Of a stretch of DNA of 64,000 bases, positions 51,638-60,246 are shown in pieces. The notes under the pieces were generated by a model. It was given only the letters and a program-made list of their open reading frames with translations, did no database searches and was not told the origin of the DNA. A program made the position numbers and the translations under genes. Each line of letters begins with the position of its first letter. Positions within the stretch are counted from its first letter, which is position 1. This DNA comes from Lachnospiraceae bacterium. Lineage in GTDB: Bacteria; Bacillota; Clostridia; Lachnospirales; Lachnospiraceae. The stretch is taken from positions 58,978 to 122,977 of the forward strand of contig JAILIS010000038.1 of the NCBI GenBank assembly GCA_024695145.1, given 5' to 3'.

Positions 51638-52804
51638 ATGATCACTTTACTTGCAAGGGTTTTTATCAACGATCATAAGAACATAAAGGATACGCGCGTC
51701 CGGCACGCATACGGAGTGCTTTGCGGCGCCTTCGGGGTGTTTTTGAACCTGATCCTTTTCGGGATCAAACTGGCTGCAGGAGCACTGTCCGGATCAGTTG
51801 CGATAACCGCCGACGCGTTCAACAACTTAAGTGATGCGGGATCATCCGTGGTATCGATGATCGGGTTCAAAATGGCCGGACAGAAGGCCGATCCCGAGCA
51901 TCCGTTCGGACACGGCCGCATAGAATACGTGACGGGCCTCGTGGTATCGATGATCATCATACTGATGGGTTTTGAACTGTTAAAATCATCCGTCGACAAG
52001 ATCATCAATCCGTCGCTTCCGCTGCTGACGCCCGTGGTCGCCTCCATACTGGTCGTATCCGTGATCGTAAAACTGTATATGTTTTTGTATAACAGGAGGA
52101 TAGCAGTCCTTACGGGATCGGGAGCCCTAAAGGCAGCGGCTCTTGACTCTTTTACCGACTCGATTTCGACTCTTGTGGTCCTTGCCTGCGCACTTATAGG
52201 ATATTACACGAATGTGTGCATAGACGGATGGTGCGGTCTTGCCGTATCGCTGTTTGTTCTGTATGCCGGAATACGTTCCGCCAAAGATACGATAGATCCG
52301 CTTCTCGGAAGCAAACCGTCAAAGGAGTATGTTGAGAGGATCGAAAGGTTCATCGCCTCATATGACGAAGTTATAGGCATACATGACCTCGTCGTTCACG
52401 ATTACGGCCCGGGCCGCAGCATGATATCACTTCATGCCGAGGTCGATGCCGGAAGCAACATACTTGAAGTGCATGATGCCATTGACAATATAGAGCGCCG
52501 CATCAGGGAGACTCTCGGATGCAATTGTGTCATTCACATGGATCCCGTTGTTGTCAATGATCCCGGCACGGACAGGATGAAAAGGCTGTGTATGCTCATA
52601 GCCAAAAGTGTTGATGAACGGTTTACCATACATGATTTTCGTATGGTCAAGGGACCTTCACACACCAATCTTATTTTTGACGTTGTGGCGCCTTTTGACT
52701 GCAGACTGACCGAGGAAGAGATCAGGAATACGATATGCGCCAAGATTGAGAGTCTTCCGGGTAATCACTACGCCGTTATCGACGTTGACAGGCCTTATGT
52801 GTAA
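51638..52804 (+). CDS. Cation diffusion facilitator family transporter
   Basis: A 388-residue CDF transporter exporting a divalent metal such as Zn, Fe or Mn. The first metal site is in ITADAFNNLSDAGSSVVSMIGFKMAGQKADPEHPFGHGRIEYVTGL (about 52-97), the second in AALDSFTDSISTLVVLACALIGYY near 168. A cytoplasmic dimerisation domain follows (about 225-300), and the protein is then ~85 residues longer than the shortest family members, with a second ferredoxin-like repeat (IHDFRMVKGPSHTNLIFDVVAPFD). It is spaced 10 nt after the AI-2E gene. Confidence 0.93.
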   Translation: MITLLARVFINDHKNIKDTRVRHAYGVLCGAFGVFLNLILFGIKLAAGALSGSVAITADAFNNLSDAGSSVVSMIGFKMAGQKADPEHPFGHGRIEYVTGLVVSMIIILMGFELLKSSVDKIINPSLPLLTPVVASILVVSVIVKLYMFLYNRRIAVLTGSGALKAAALDSFTDSISTLVVLACALIGYYTNVCIDGWCGLAVSLFVLYAGIRSAKDTIDPLLGSKPSKEYVERIERFIASYDEVIGIHDLVVHDYGPGRSMISLHAEVDAGSNILEVHDAIDNIERRIRETLGCNCVIHMDPVVVNDPGTDRMKRLCMLIAKSVDERFTIHDFRMVKGPSHTNLIFDVVAPFDCRLTEEEIRNTICAKIESLPGNHYAVIDVDRPYV

Positions 52805-52842
52805 AGATGTTTTCAGAAAAAGCGCCTTACAGGAGGGCATAA

Positions 52843-54336
52843 ATGAAGAGTACGAGAAAAAGCGGAGTTTTGATGCCTATAGCCTCACTTCCCGGAAAAT
52901 ACGGGATAGGTACATTGGGACAGGAAGCTTATGATTTTGTGAACAGGCTCAAAGAGGCGGGTCAGAGCTATTGGCAGATCCTGCCGCTCGGACCCACGAG
53001 TTACGGGGATTCACCGTATCAGTCTTTTTCGACTTTTGCGGGTAATCCGTACTTTATAGATCCGGATAAGCTGATAGAGGAAGGGCTTCTGACGAGAAAA
53101 GAAGCCGATGCGTATGATTTTGGCCGCAAGGCCGATGAGACGGATTACGGAAAGATATACGAGTCGCGGTTCAAGATGCTCAGGAAGGCCTTTAAGCGGT
53201 TCAATCGCGAAAAAGCGCACGGATATGCGTCCTTTTGTAAAAAGAACAGATTCTGGCTCGATGACTATGCGCTCTATATGGCTGTCAAGAACTCGTTCGG
53301 AGGAGTCAGTTTTATTGAGTGGGATGAGCCGATAAGGAAACGGGAAAAAAAGGCGCTTGAAGCCTATGGCAAAAAGTATGCCAAAGACGTGGAGTTTTAT
53401 AAATTCCTGCAATATAAGTTCATAGAGCAGTGGAAGGCCCTTAAGGATTACGCCAACAAAAATGACATTAAGATGATCGGCGATATTCCGATCTATGTTG
53501 CATTTGACAGTGCGGATACCTGGAGCTGTTCCGAGATGTTCCGGTTTGATGAAAAAGGGTATCCGACGGCGGTTGCCGGATGTCCCCCCGATGCCTTTAC
53601 CGCAGCGGGACAGTTGTGGGGTAATCCGCTGTATGACTGGGAATACCATAAGAAGACGGGATATAAATGGTGGATCAGGAGGATCAGGCACTGTTTTGAA
53701 CTGTATGATACCGTAAGGGTCGATCATTTCAGAGGCTTTGATTCGTATTATGCGATCCCTTACGGCGATCCGGATGCAAGAGGCGGCAAATGGGAAAAGG
53801 GACCGGGATTTGAACTGTTTACGGCCGTAAAAGAAGCACTCGGCGAAGTCGACATGATAGCGGAGGATCTGGGATTCCTGACTCCTTCCGTGCGAAGGCT
53901 TGTAAAAAGGACCGGATATCCCGGAATGAAGGTGCTTCAGTTCGCTTTTGATTCGAGGGAGGATTCGGATTATCTGCCTCACAACTATGACAGTAATTCG
54001 GTCGTTTACACAGGAACACACGACAACGATACGACAGTGGGATGGTTTTCGACATTGAAACCTGCCGATAAGAAGATGGCACTGTCATACATAAACAGAG
54101 AGCGGTTTTCATCCGATGAGGATCTTGCCGATTCATTTATCAAACTTGCCATGGGTTCGGTCTCAAAGCTCTGTATCATCCCGATGCAGGACTGGCTGGC
54201 GCTTGACGGCAGTGCCAGGATCAATATGCCGTCAACTCTCGGCGGCAACTGGGTCTGGAGGATGAAAAGAGGGGCTTTCACAAAAAAACTGGCAAAGAAG
54301 ATGTACGGGATCACGAAACTGTATGCAAGATTGTAA
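52843..54336 (+). CDS. malQ: 4-alpha-glucanotransferase (GH77)
   Basis: A 497-residue amylomaltase that transfers maltodextrin chains. GILM-type start GVLMPIASLPGKYGIGTLG and YWQILPLGPTSYGDSPYQSFSTFAGNPYFIDP (about 43-75) lead to the catalytic residues. The nucleophile Asp is in VRVDHFRGFDSYYAIPYGD near 292, the acid/base Glu in MIAEDLGFLTPSVRRL near 340, and the third Asp in YTGTHDNDTTVGWF near 390. GDIPIYVAFDSADTW near 212 is also typical. The start ATG has AGGAGGGC upstream. The neighbour argC starts 15 nt later. Confidence 0.97.
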   Translation: MKSTRKSGVLMPIASLPGKYGIGTLGQEAYDFVNRLKEAGQSYWQILPLGPTSYGDSPYQSFSTFAGNPYFIDPDKLIEEGLLTRKEADAYDFGRKADETDYGKIYESRFKMLRKAFKRFNREKAHGYASFCKKNRFWLDDYALYMAVKNSFGGVSFIEWDEPIRKREKKALEAYGKKYAKDVEFYKFLQYKFIEQWKALKDYANKNDIKMIGDIPIYVAFDSADTWSCSEMFRFDEKGYPTAVAGCPPDAFTAAGQLWGNPLYDWEYHKKTGYKWWIRRIRHCFELYDTVRVDHFRGFDSYYAIPYGDPDARGGKWEKGPGFELFTAVKEALGEVDMIAEDLGFLTPSVRRLVKRTGYPGMKVLQFAFDSREDSDYLPHNYDSNSVVYTGTHDNDTTVGWFSTLKPADKKMALSYINRERFSSDEDLADSFIKLAMGSVSKLCIIPMQDWLALDGSARINMPSTLGGNWVWRMKRGAFTKKLAKKMYGITKLYARL

Positions 54337-54351
54337 GGAGATGTCAGAATA

Positions 54352-55302
54352 ATGGGATCAGTCAAAGTATTTATAGACGGAAGCGAAGGGACTACCGGAC
54401 TTCGCATAAATGAAAGATTTGAAAGCCGGGATGATATAGAGATACTGCATATAGATCCCGAGCTCAGAAAAGATGCGGCGGAGCGGAGCAGGCTTATCAA
54501 TTCGTCGGACTATACATTTTTATGCCTGCCGGATACGGCAGCGATCGAGGCTGTAAGTCTTGTCGAAAATCCCGATACTGTGATAATCGATGCTTCGACC
54601 GCTCACAGGGTCAAAAGTGACTGGGCATACGGACTTCCCGAACTGTCGGACGAACACTTTGAAAAGGTCAGGACTTCAAAGCGCATAGCCGTTCCCGGCT
54701 GCTACGCTTCGGGCTTTATTATGATGGCATATCCCCTTGTGAGAGAAGGGATACTCGGACCGGATTATCCTTTTACGGTACCGGCTCTTTCGGGTTATTC
54801 GGGAGCAGGCAAGAAAGCCATCGCTCTTTATGAGGCCGAGGACAAGGCCCGGGAGCTTTTTTCACCGCGTGAATACGCACTCTCACAGATGCATAAGCAC
54901 CTGCCGGAGATGAAGACCATCACGGGGATAGATACAGAGCCCGTGTTCCTGCCTGTTGTGGATGATTATTACTGCGGGATGATCGTTAATCTGCCTGTAC
55001 ATGCGTCTCTTATGAAAAAGAGGATGTCACCTGAGCAGGTGAGGGATATGTATGCACGTTACTACGAGGGCCAAATCTTTATAAGGGTGTGCGAATACGG
55101 AGCAGAATCGGATACGAACGGATTCCTCAGTGCAAACGCCATGGCAGGTAAGGATTACGCGAACATACTTGTCACCGGAAACGAAGACAGGATCGTTGTG
55201 AGCGCTGTGTTTGATAACCTCGGTAAAGGTGCGAGCGGAGCCGCCATAGAGTGCCTTAACATCTCGATGGGTATAGATCCGGCAACGGGTCTTGTTGTGT
55301 GA
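54352..55302 (+). CDS. argC: N-acetyl-gamma-glutamyl-phosphate reductase (type 2, short form)
   Basis: A 316-residue NADPH-dependent enzyme of arginine synthesis. VFIDGSEGTTGLRINERF (residues 5-22) is the dinucleotide loop of the short type. LCLPDTAAIEAVSLV near 60 and DASTAHRVKSDWAYGLPEL near 81 precede the catalytic Cys in VPGCYASGFIMMAYPLV near 117. SGYSGAGKKAI near 146 and the C-terminal NDxxANILVTGNEDRIVV-type region are intact. No other arginine gene is nearby. Confidence 0.95.
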   Translation: MGSVKVFIDGSEGTTGLRINERFESRDDIEILHIDPELRKDAAERSRLINSSDYTFLCLPDTAAIEAVSLVENPDTVIIDASTAHRVKSDWAYGLPELSDEHFEKVRTSKRIAVPGCYASGFIMMAYPLVREGILGPDYPFTVPALSGYSGAGKKAIALYEAEDKARELFSPREYALSQMHKHLPEMKTITGIDTEPVFLPVVDDYYCGMIVNLPVHASLMKKRMSPEQVRDMYARYYEGQIFIRVCEYGAESDTNGFLSANAMAGKDYANILVTGNEDRIVVSAVFDNLGKGASGAAIECLNISMGIDPATGLVV

Positions 55303-55305
55303 TCT

Positions 55306-55779
55306 CTAAACGATATCCGATACTTTGCAACGTGCGATACTTATGAGGTCGTCAGGCTTAAGCTCTATCTGATGACCGACTTTCCCGGCGCTGACAAATA
55401 TCCTGTCGTAATCTGCGGCAGACTCGTGTATGAATGTCAAAAACTGCTTTTTCATCCCGACCGGCGAACATCCTCCGTGGATGTAGCCGGTAAGCGGGAG
55501 CAGGTCTTTTTGCTTTATCATCTCTACAGACTTCTCACCACAGGCTTTGGCGGCTTTCTTCAGGTTGAGTTCCTCCTCTACCGGAACGACAAACACATAG
55601 TAAGCACCGCTCTTTCCCTGTGTTACAAGCGTTTTGAATACCATGCCCGGATCTTCCCCGAGGATTTCGGCGATCTGCTCACCTGTTAGCGTCGGATCCG
55701 GTTCGTATGTATGGCTCTTATACGGGATCTTCTTCCCGTCAAGGACTCTCATGACGTTTGTTTTTTCTTCTTTCTTCAT
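55306..55779 (-). CDS. ybaK: Cys-tRNA(Pro) deacylase YbaK/EbsC family
   Basis: A 157-residue cytoplasmic editing enzyme that hydrolyses mischarged Cys-tRNA(Pro). Family stretches are KTNVMRVLDGKKIPYKSHTYE (6-26 region), GEQIAEILGEDPGMVFKTLVTQGKSGAYYVFVVPVEEELNLKKAAKACGEKSVEM across the middle, and TGYIHGGCSPVGMKKQFLTFI with the conserved Gly-x-x-Pro-Gly loop near 105. I use the ATG at 55779 (MKKEEK), 10-11 nt after a CAGGAG site; the frame opens 15 residues earlier. It converges on argC with 3 nt between the stops. Confidence 0.9.
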   Translation of the reverse strand: MKKEEKTNVMRVLDGKKIPYKSHTYEPDPTLTGEQIAEILGEDPGMVFKTLVTQGKSGAYYVFVVPVEEELNLKKAAKACGEKSVEMIKQKDLLPLTGYIHGGCSPVGMKKQFLTFIHESAADYDRIFVSAGKVGHQIELKPDDLISIARCKVSDIV

Positions 55780-55887
55780 ATCGTATGCAATGCTCCTGTT
55801 CTTTCCGTTTATATTAACATACAACAGGGTTTATCGCATCTCCCGTGATAATAAGGATCAACTGAACATCGGCAGGGGTCACATGGG

Positions 55888-55916
55888 TTGAAAAATATGA
55901 CAGTTTGATTTATAAT
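55888..55916 (+). promoter_or_regulatory. Promoter of the clostripain-family gene
   Basis: TTGAAA (55888-55893) and TATAAT (55911-55916) are separated by exactly 17 nt, a near-consensus sigma-A promoter. The predicted start of transcription near 55923 gives a leader of about 48 nt. Confidence 0.8.
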
Positions 55917-55970
55917 ATTTGCTTGTGGTCTTTGTTAATCAACTGTACAAGAGAGGAGCCTGATCCGAAA

Positions 55971-58946
55971 ATGAACTTAAAGAGAGTAATGACCAAACTG
56001 TTTGCCGTCACGTTATCTGTACTTGTTCTTACACAGTCCGTGATGGTTGATATTGCATACGGAGCTGTTATTGACTACGGTAACGGGATCAGGTTTGACC
56101 CTGAGTATTATTCCCAAACGTATGCGGATGTGCTTGCTGCATACGGTACGGATGTAAACGGTATGCTCCAGCATTATCTTACCGTGGGAATACCTGAGGG
56201 ACGCATGGCTTATGCAGATCAGACTCCGGAGGAGGCAGCCTATCTGAAGAGCGTGCTGGCTCCTGCGGCAGAGGCTCCGGCAGTTCAGCAGGCTGATGCT
56301 GCTGCTCTGACGACTGATACGGCTGCTCTGACGGCTGCCAAGGATCTTACTGCAGCAGAGGAAGAGGCTGACAGGAAAGCCAGATGGCTTTCGCTCCCGC
56401 CGGAGCCGTTGAATCCGGCGGCACCGGCGGTTCCGGCGGCAGCTGTTGCAAGTCCGGTACAGACGTCTAACGGTCTGGTTCTCGTATATCTGAATGGTAC
56501 CGATCTTGAAAGCAACAGCGGCGCGGCAACCAGACTGGTCAACCAGGCGATAAATGCATCTGCTTCGGGTAATACGAGATTTGTGATCATGGCCGGCGGA
56601 ACACAGAAATGGCAGCATCCCCTGATGCAGAGTGCAAATAATGGAAACACCGTGTCATATGTTGTTGAAAACGGGACGATAAGGGAACTTAAGCAGTACG
56701 GCACCCAAAAGGAATACATGTCTTCCGAGATGGTGACGACATTCATAAATGATACGAAAGCATTGTATACATCAGACCATACTTCGCTTGTTTTCTGGGA
56801 TCACGGCGGCGGAGCAGCCGGCGGATACGGGAAAAATGAGGTGAGCGGACGTAAAATGTCGGCTTCGGCAGTTGCTGCAGGCGTAAAGAATTCAGGCACT
56901 GTTTTTGAATCGGTCGGATTTGACACATGCCTTATGGGTTCTCTTGATGTGGCCAGCAATTTTGCCGGTACGGCAAAATACTTTCTCGGGTCACAGGAAA
57001 ATGAAGGAAATTACGGCTGGGATTTTAACAGCTTCTCAACATACGGAACTACTGATTTTGTAACTTTCGGAAAAAAACTCATAAATGATTATGATGTATA
57101 TACTAAAGCAAACGACAGAAAAGAATCGATAAGGACACTTGCGTTGTATGACCTGAACAGCGTTAATATCGCCCAGGCACAGTGGAATGATCTGGTGGCA
57201 AAACTCGGAGAATCAAAAGGCGGTATCGAACTCATGGCGCTTGCAAGAGATTTTGCCAGGGAGTATGACGATTCCGGAACAGCGGATAACCGTAACGGCC
57301 AGATCGATCTGGTCGGATTTCTCGGTACACTGGCAAATACACAGGTAGGCGCCGAAAGTGCAGCACTGCTGAATACACTTAAAAGTACGGTGGTGTATAA
57401 GAACGGAAATACCATGGACGGCGTTAGCGGGATATCCATATATATGCCCGGTGAGAATACATACATGTATAATGAGAAGTATGATGATATAAAGGCAAAT
57501 AACATCTCGGATGCCACGATGAAAGCTTACGACAAGCTTGCAAGCATTTACATCGGGCAGCGCGAAAATACACTGTTTCAGCAAACGTCCTACGACCAGA
57601 ATCACAACGAAAGAAACCTGAATCACTATAAGAATAAAAAGTGGTTTGATAATGAATATGCATCCCTTGGAACAGAGATCACCTGTCATTACAGAAATGT
57701 TCAAAACGGCGGATTTGCTATTGAGTCCGAGACAGGACTGACACCGGCGATGATAAAGTCGGCGGAACTTAGGGTTGTTCTTCGAAATGACAGCCAGGGA
57801 TATGTTTCCCTCGGGAGAACCGATACTTTCTGTACAACGGCAAGCAAGACAAGCCCTGTTTATAATTTTAACGGCCAGTGGCTGCATATAAACGGTATGC
57901 CGGTTGCCGTATATCAGTATGATGATTTTGTGTCCAGCAGAACGGGCGATCATCTGATCTATATGTACACCACGGCAGAAGTTAACGGGAAGGATTCAAA
58001 GATCGACATTGCATGGAATGCTACCCAAAAAAAGTGGGAGTATTACGGATATGTGGATATAGATACAAATATAACCAGTAAGACCGCTTCAAAGCGGTTT
58101 ATGGTAGGCGATACGGTTCGGTTCCTTTACGATAAAACAAAAACAGGTTCTTCGGATCTTACAGCGACATACCTTTTCGATCCCATAACGATTACGGAAT
58201 CGGGCTTAAATCTTGAGACCAGGCTTATTTCACAGCCCGGCAGTGAGGTCCTGTTCTACGGAACGATCACCGACACTTATGGCAAAACTATCTCAACGCC
58301 GTGCTTTAAAGCCGATCCGGGTTCACAAAGCGTTACCGAGGAGCAGGTACCGGGAGTGAAGCCTGAGGTAACACCTTCAAAGAACTTCGCCGCAAGCGAG
58401 AAATGGGTATTTACGGATGACGGTGAGGACAGTTTCCTTTCATACTATTACGATCCGGCAACCGGCACTTACGAAAGCTACAGCGAAGATACCGGAGCAT
58501 ATAACATGATATTTGAGACTTCGGGAGATGTCGTTCATTATAATGAGACCCTCAAGGTGGGATTTTATTATAATGACGATGAAGGTCTGTACTATCTGTT
58601 GGACAGTAACGGCAACATCGACATAACAAGTGCGATGGATGAGGAGACTTTTGTCCTGCTGTTCGGCTCCGACGCGGATGATTTTGAGAACTTTGATGCT
58701 GTGATCGCTTCGCTCGATGACGGTGATGATGTCAGCGTTGAAGGTAACGTTTATGATGCGGGCGAAGCTCCCGTTTCAACGGATGCCGGAAGCGTCAGTG
58801 CGGATGCTTATGTAAATGACGCTATAGTTGATACCGGCAGCGGTTATGATTTCGGCGATTACGATTTCGGTGATAACGATTCCGATTATGGCGATTTCGA
58901 TGATAGCGATCCCGATGATGATGCCTTCGATGATGATACTCCTTGA
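55971..58946 (+). CDS. Secreted clostripain-family (C11) cysteine protease
   Basis: A 991-residue exported protein. A signal peptide spans about 1-32 (KLFAVTLSVLVLTQSVMV, cut near AYGA). A small domain of about 40 residues (FDPEYYSQTYADVLAAYGTD, then LTVGIPEGRMAY) precedes an Ala/Pro-rich linker. The C11 peptidase spans about 150-500: LVYLNGTDLESNSG, the catalytic His in LVFWDHGGGAAGGYG near 268, and the catalytic Cys in VGFDTCLMGSLDVA near 318. A long beta-rich region follows, and the last ~45 residues are Asp/Gly/Tyr-rich and very acidic. I start at 55971, after GAGAGGAG; the frame opens earlier at 55905 but the signal peptide begins here. The role is probably extracellular proteolysis or self-maturation, preferring basic residues if like clostripain. 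Confidence 0.87.
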   Translation: MNLKRVMTKLFAVTLSVLVLTQSVMVDIAYGAVIDYGNGIRFDPEYYSQTYADVLAAYGTDVNGMLQHYLTVGIPEGRMAYADQTPEEAAYLKSVLAPAAEAPAVQQADAAALTTDTAALTAAKDLTAAEEEADRKARWLSLPPEPLNPAAPAVPAAAVASPVQTSNGLVLVYLNGTDLESNSGAATRLVNQAINASASGNTRFVIMAGGTQKWQHPLMQSANNGNTVSYVVENGTIRELKQYGTQKEYMSSEMVTTFINDTKALYTSDHTSLVFWDHGGGAAGGYGKNEVSGRKMSASAVAAGVKNSGTVFESVGFDTCLMGSLDVASNFAGTAKYFLGSQENEGNYGWDFNSFSTYGTTDFVTFGKKLINDYDVYTKANDRKESIRTLALYDLNSVNIAQAQWNDLVAKLGESKGGIELMALARDFAREYDDSGTADNRNGQIDLVGFLGTLANTQVGAESAALLNTLKSTVVYKNGNTMDGVSGISIYMPGENTYMYNEKYDDIKANNISDATMKAYDKLASIYIGQRENTLFQQTSYDQNHNERNLNHYKNKKWFDNEYASLGTEITCHYRNVQNGGFAIESETGLTPAMIKSAELRVVLRNDSQGYVSLGRTDTFCTTASKTSPVYNFNGQWLHINGMPVAVYQYDDFVSSRTGDHLIYMYTTAEVNGKDSKIDIAWNATQKKWEYYGYVDIDTNITSKTASKRFMVGDTVRFLYDKTKTGSSDLTATYLFDPITITESGLNLETRLISQPGSEVLFYGTITDTYGKTISTPCFKADPGSQSVTEEQVPGVKPEVTPSKNFAASEKWVFTDDGEDSFLSYYYDPATGTYESYSEDTGAYNMIFETSGDVVHYNETLKVGFYYNDDEGLYYLLDSNGNIDITSAMDEETFVLLFGSDADDFENFDAVIASLDDGDDVSVEGNVYDAGEAPVSTDAGSVSADAYVNDAIVDTGSGYDFGDYDFGDNDSDYGDFDDSDPDDDAFDDDTP

Positions 58947-59034
58947 GGTGAGTGATCGGTTCAAAGAGAAAGGATGAAAGGATAATATCAAGCCGGAATC
59001 AGATACGCGAAAGTATAATGTGTGCCGGGGAAAT

Positions 59035-59077
59035 GAAAAACGCTTTGGGACTATATGGTCTTAAAGCGTTTTTTTAC
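59035..59077 (+). terminator. Intrinsic terminator after the clostripain-family gene
   Basis: AAAAACGCTTT pairs with AAAGCGTTTTT around an inner GGAC/GGTC pair and a short loop, followed by a T-run. The A-run and T-run make it potentially bidirectional. Confidence 0.85.
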
Positions 59078-59102
59078 GGAAAACTTGACTGGGGGAGTTA
59101 TC

Positions 59103-59285
59103 GCGGGCATCGGAAATGGCAGAAATGAAAAAATCGATGCCAGGAAGCCGGAGCAAGTGGACGGAGAGGCATCGGAAAAGGAAAAAACTGGCAAATCGAT
59201 GCCAAGGAGCCGGATTAGGAGATGGAATGGGCATCGGAAAAGGCAGAAATGAAAAAATCGATGCCAAGAAGTCTTCCGTAGGAAT
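59103..59285. repeat. Array with 62-bp period (three units, inverted relative to the first array)
   Basis: GGCATCGGAAA motifs begin at 59106, 59168 and 59230, exactly 62 bp apart, each followed 26-30 bp later by AAATCGATGCC(A)(A/G)G. This is the minus-strand counterpart of the array at 8736-9300 (TTCCGATGCC ... GGCATCGATTT). The linkers (AGGAAGCCGGA, AAGGAGCCGGA) also resemble the reverse complement of CAAGCTTCCGGG. The remainder of the 388-bp gap between genes holds only the terminator described above. Confidence 0.85.
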
Positions 59286-59334
59286 GGTTAAGAGAGCTGG
59301 AGCATATCGATGATCATAAGAACTGCGGATAAGA

Positions 59335-60222
59335 TCAGCATTCTTCGCAGAACAGTTCAAGTTTTGCTATAAGATCCTCAAGAATGTATCTGCTGTCGAC
59401 ATCTGTATAAAGCCTGATATCCGGTGCGTCAGGATCCTCGACTGATGAAGTGTCATCAGCGACAGTCGGAGCTTTTATCATCTTATAATGTCCGCAGCCG
59501 GGATTGACAGCGATGGCTGTTGCAGGAGAGTCTCCGAGTGACCAGCTCTCACCCTGAGTCCATCCGGCACCATCCGAGAAATTATATGCCATCAGATTTT
59601 CAAAAAGATGCCTGCCTATGGCCCCGAGAGGACTGATGCGCCGTTTTATCTCGGCGATACCGATGGTTATTGTTGTATAGACCTGTGACGGTACGAGCCA
59701 AAGATCGATACCGCTTTTTAAGACGAGATTTGCCGCCTCTATATCATTTCCCGCATTAAACTCACGAAATGGGGCAGGACATGGGGCTTCTCCGTGCGTT
59801 CCGATCCAAATAACGATCATTTTTCCGATGATAGCGTGATCTGTCTTTATTGCCATGGCAACGTTTGTGATCGCACCCTGACAGAGGACGAAAAGAGGAT
59901 AGGGACTGTCTGATAATGCCTCATTGATGATGAGATCGACGCCCTCGGATACGAAGGAGTCGGACGCCAAGGGACCCGTTTGTCCCATAAATGACGGGAA
60001 ATCAGTGGACATTGCCTGCTTAATGGCCAGGATCTCGGCGAGACTGTCTTCCATGGAATGAGGCACATTAAAATGTTCCGCTATAACGCCTTTGACGATC
60101 AGCTTTGGAGACAGCAGTGCATGAACTATTGCGAAAGGATCATCAGCTTCGCAGGCGGCATCCGTATCAACGATAACGCGGATTTTCTTACAGTCCGGAA
60201 TATCAAATCCGATATTTTTCAT
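59335..60222 (-). CDS. Nucleoside hydrolase family protein (IunH-like)
   Basis: A 295-residue enzyme of the inosine-uridine nucleoside N-ribohydrolase fold, which cleaves nucleosides to base and ribose. The metal motif is VIVDTDAACEADDPFAIVHAL (residues about 13-33), with CEADD in place of the usual GxDD spacing. LFVLCQGAITNVAMAIKTD near 113, IWIGTHGEAPCPAPFREFNAGNDIEAANLVLKSG near 140-173 and the late NPGCGHYKM region follow. The preserved Asp residues suggest that calcium binding is possible, but the N-terminal variation makes the substrate uncertain. It is followed 24 nt upstream by the GGDEF gene, likely co-transcribed on this strand. Confidence 0.82.
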   Translation of the reverse strand: MKNIGFDIPDCKKIRVIVDTDAACEADDPFAIVHALLSPKLIVKGVIAEHFNVPHSMEDSLAEILAIKQAMSTDFPSFMGQTGPLASDSFVSEGVDLIINEALSDSPYPLFVLCQGAITNVAMAIKTDHAIIGKMIVIWIGTHGEAPCPAPFREFNAGNDIEAANLVLKSGIDLWLVPSQVYTTITIGIAEIKRRISPLGAIGRHLFENLMAYNFSDGAGWTQGESWSLGDSPATAIAVNPGCGHYKMIKAPTVADDTSSVEDPDAPDIRLYTDVDSRYILEDLIAKLELFCEEC

Positions 60223-60246
60223 TTCCCAAGGCTCCTCCCGGACAGT

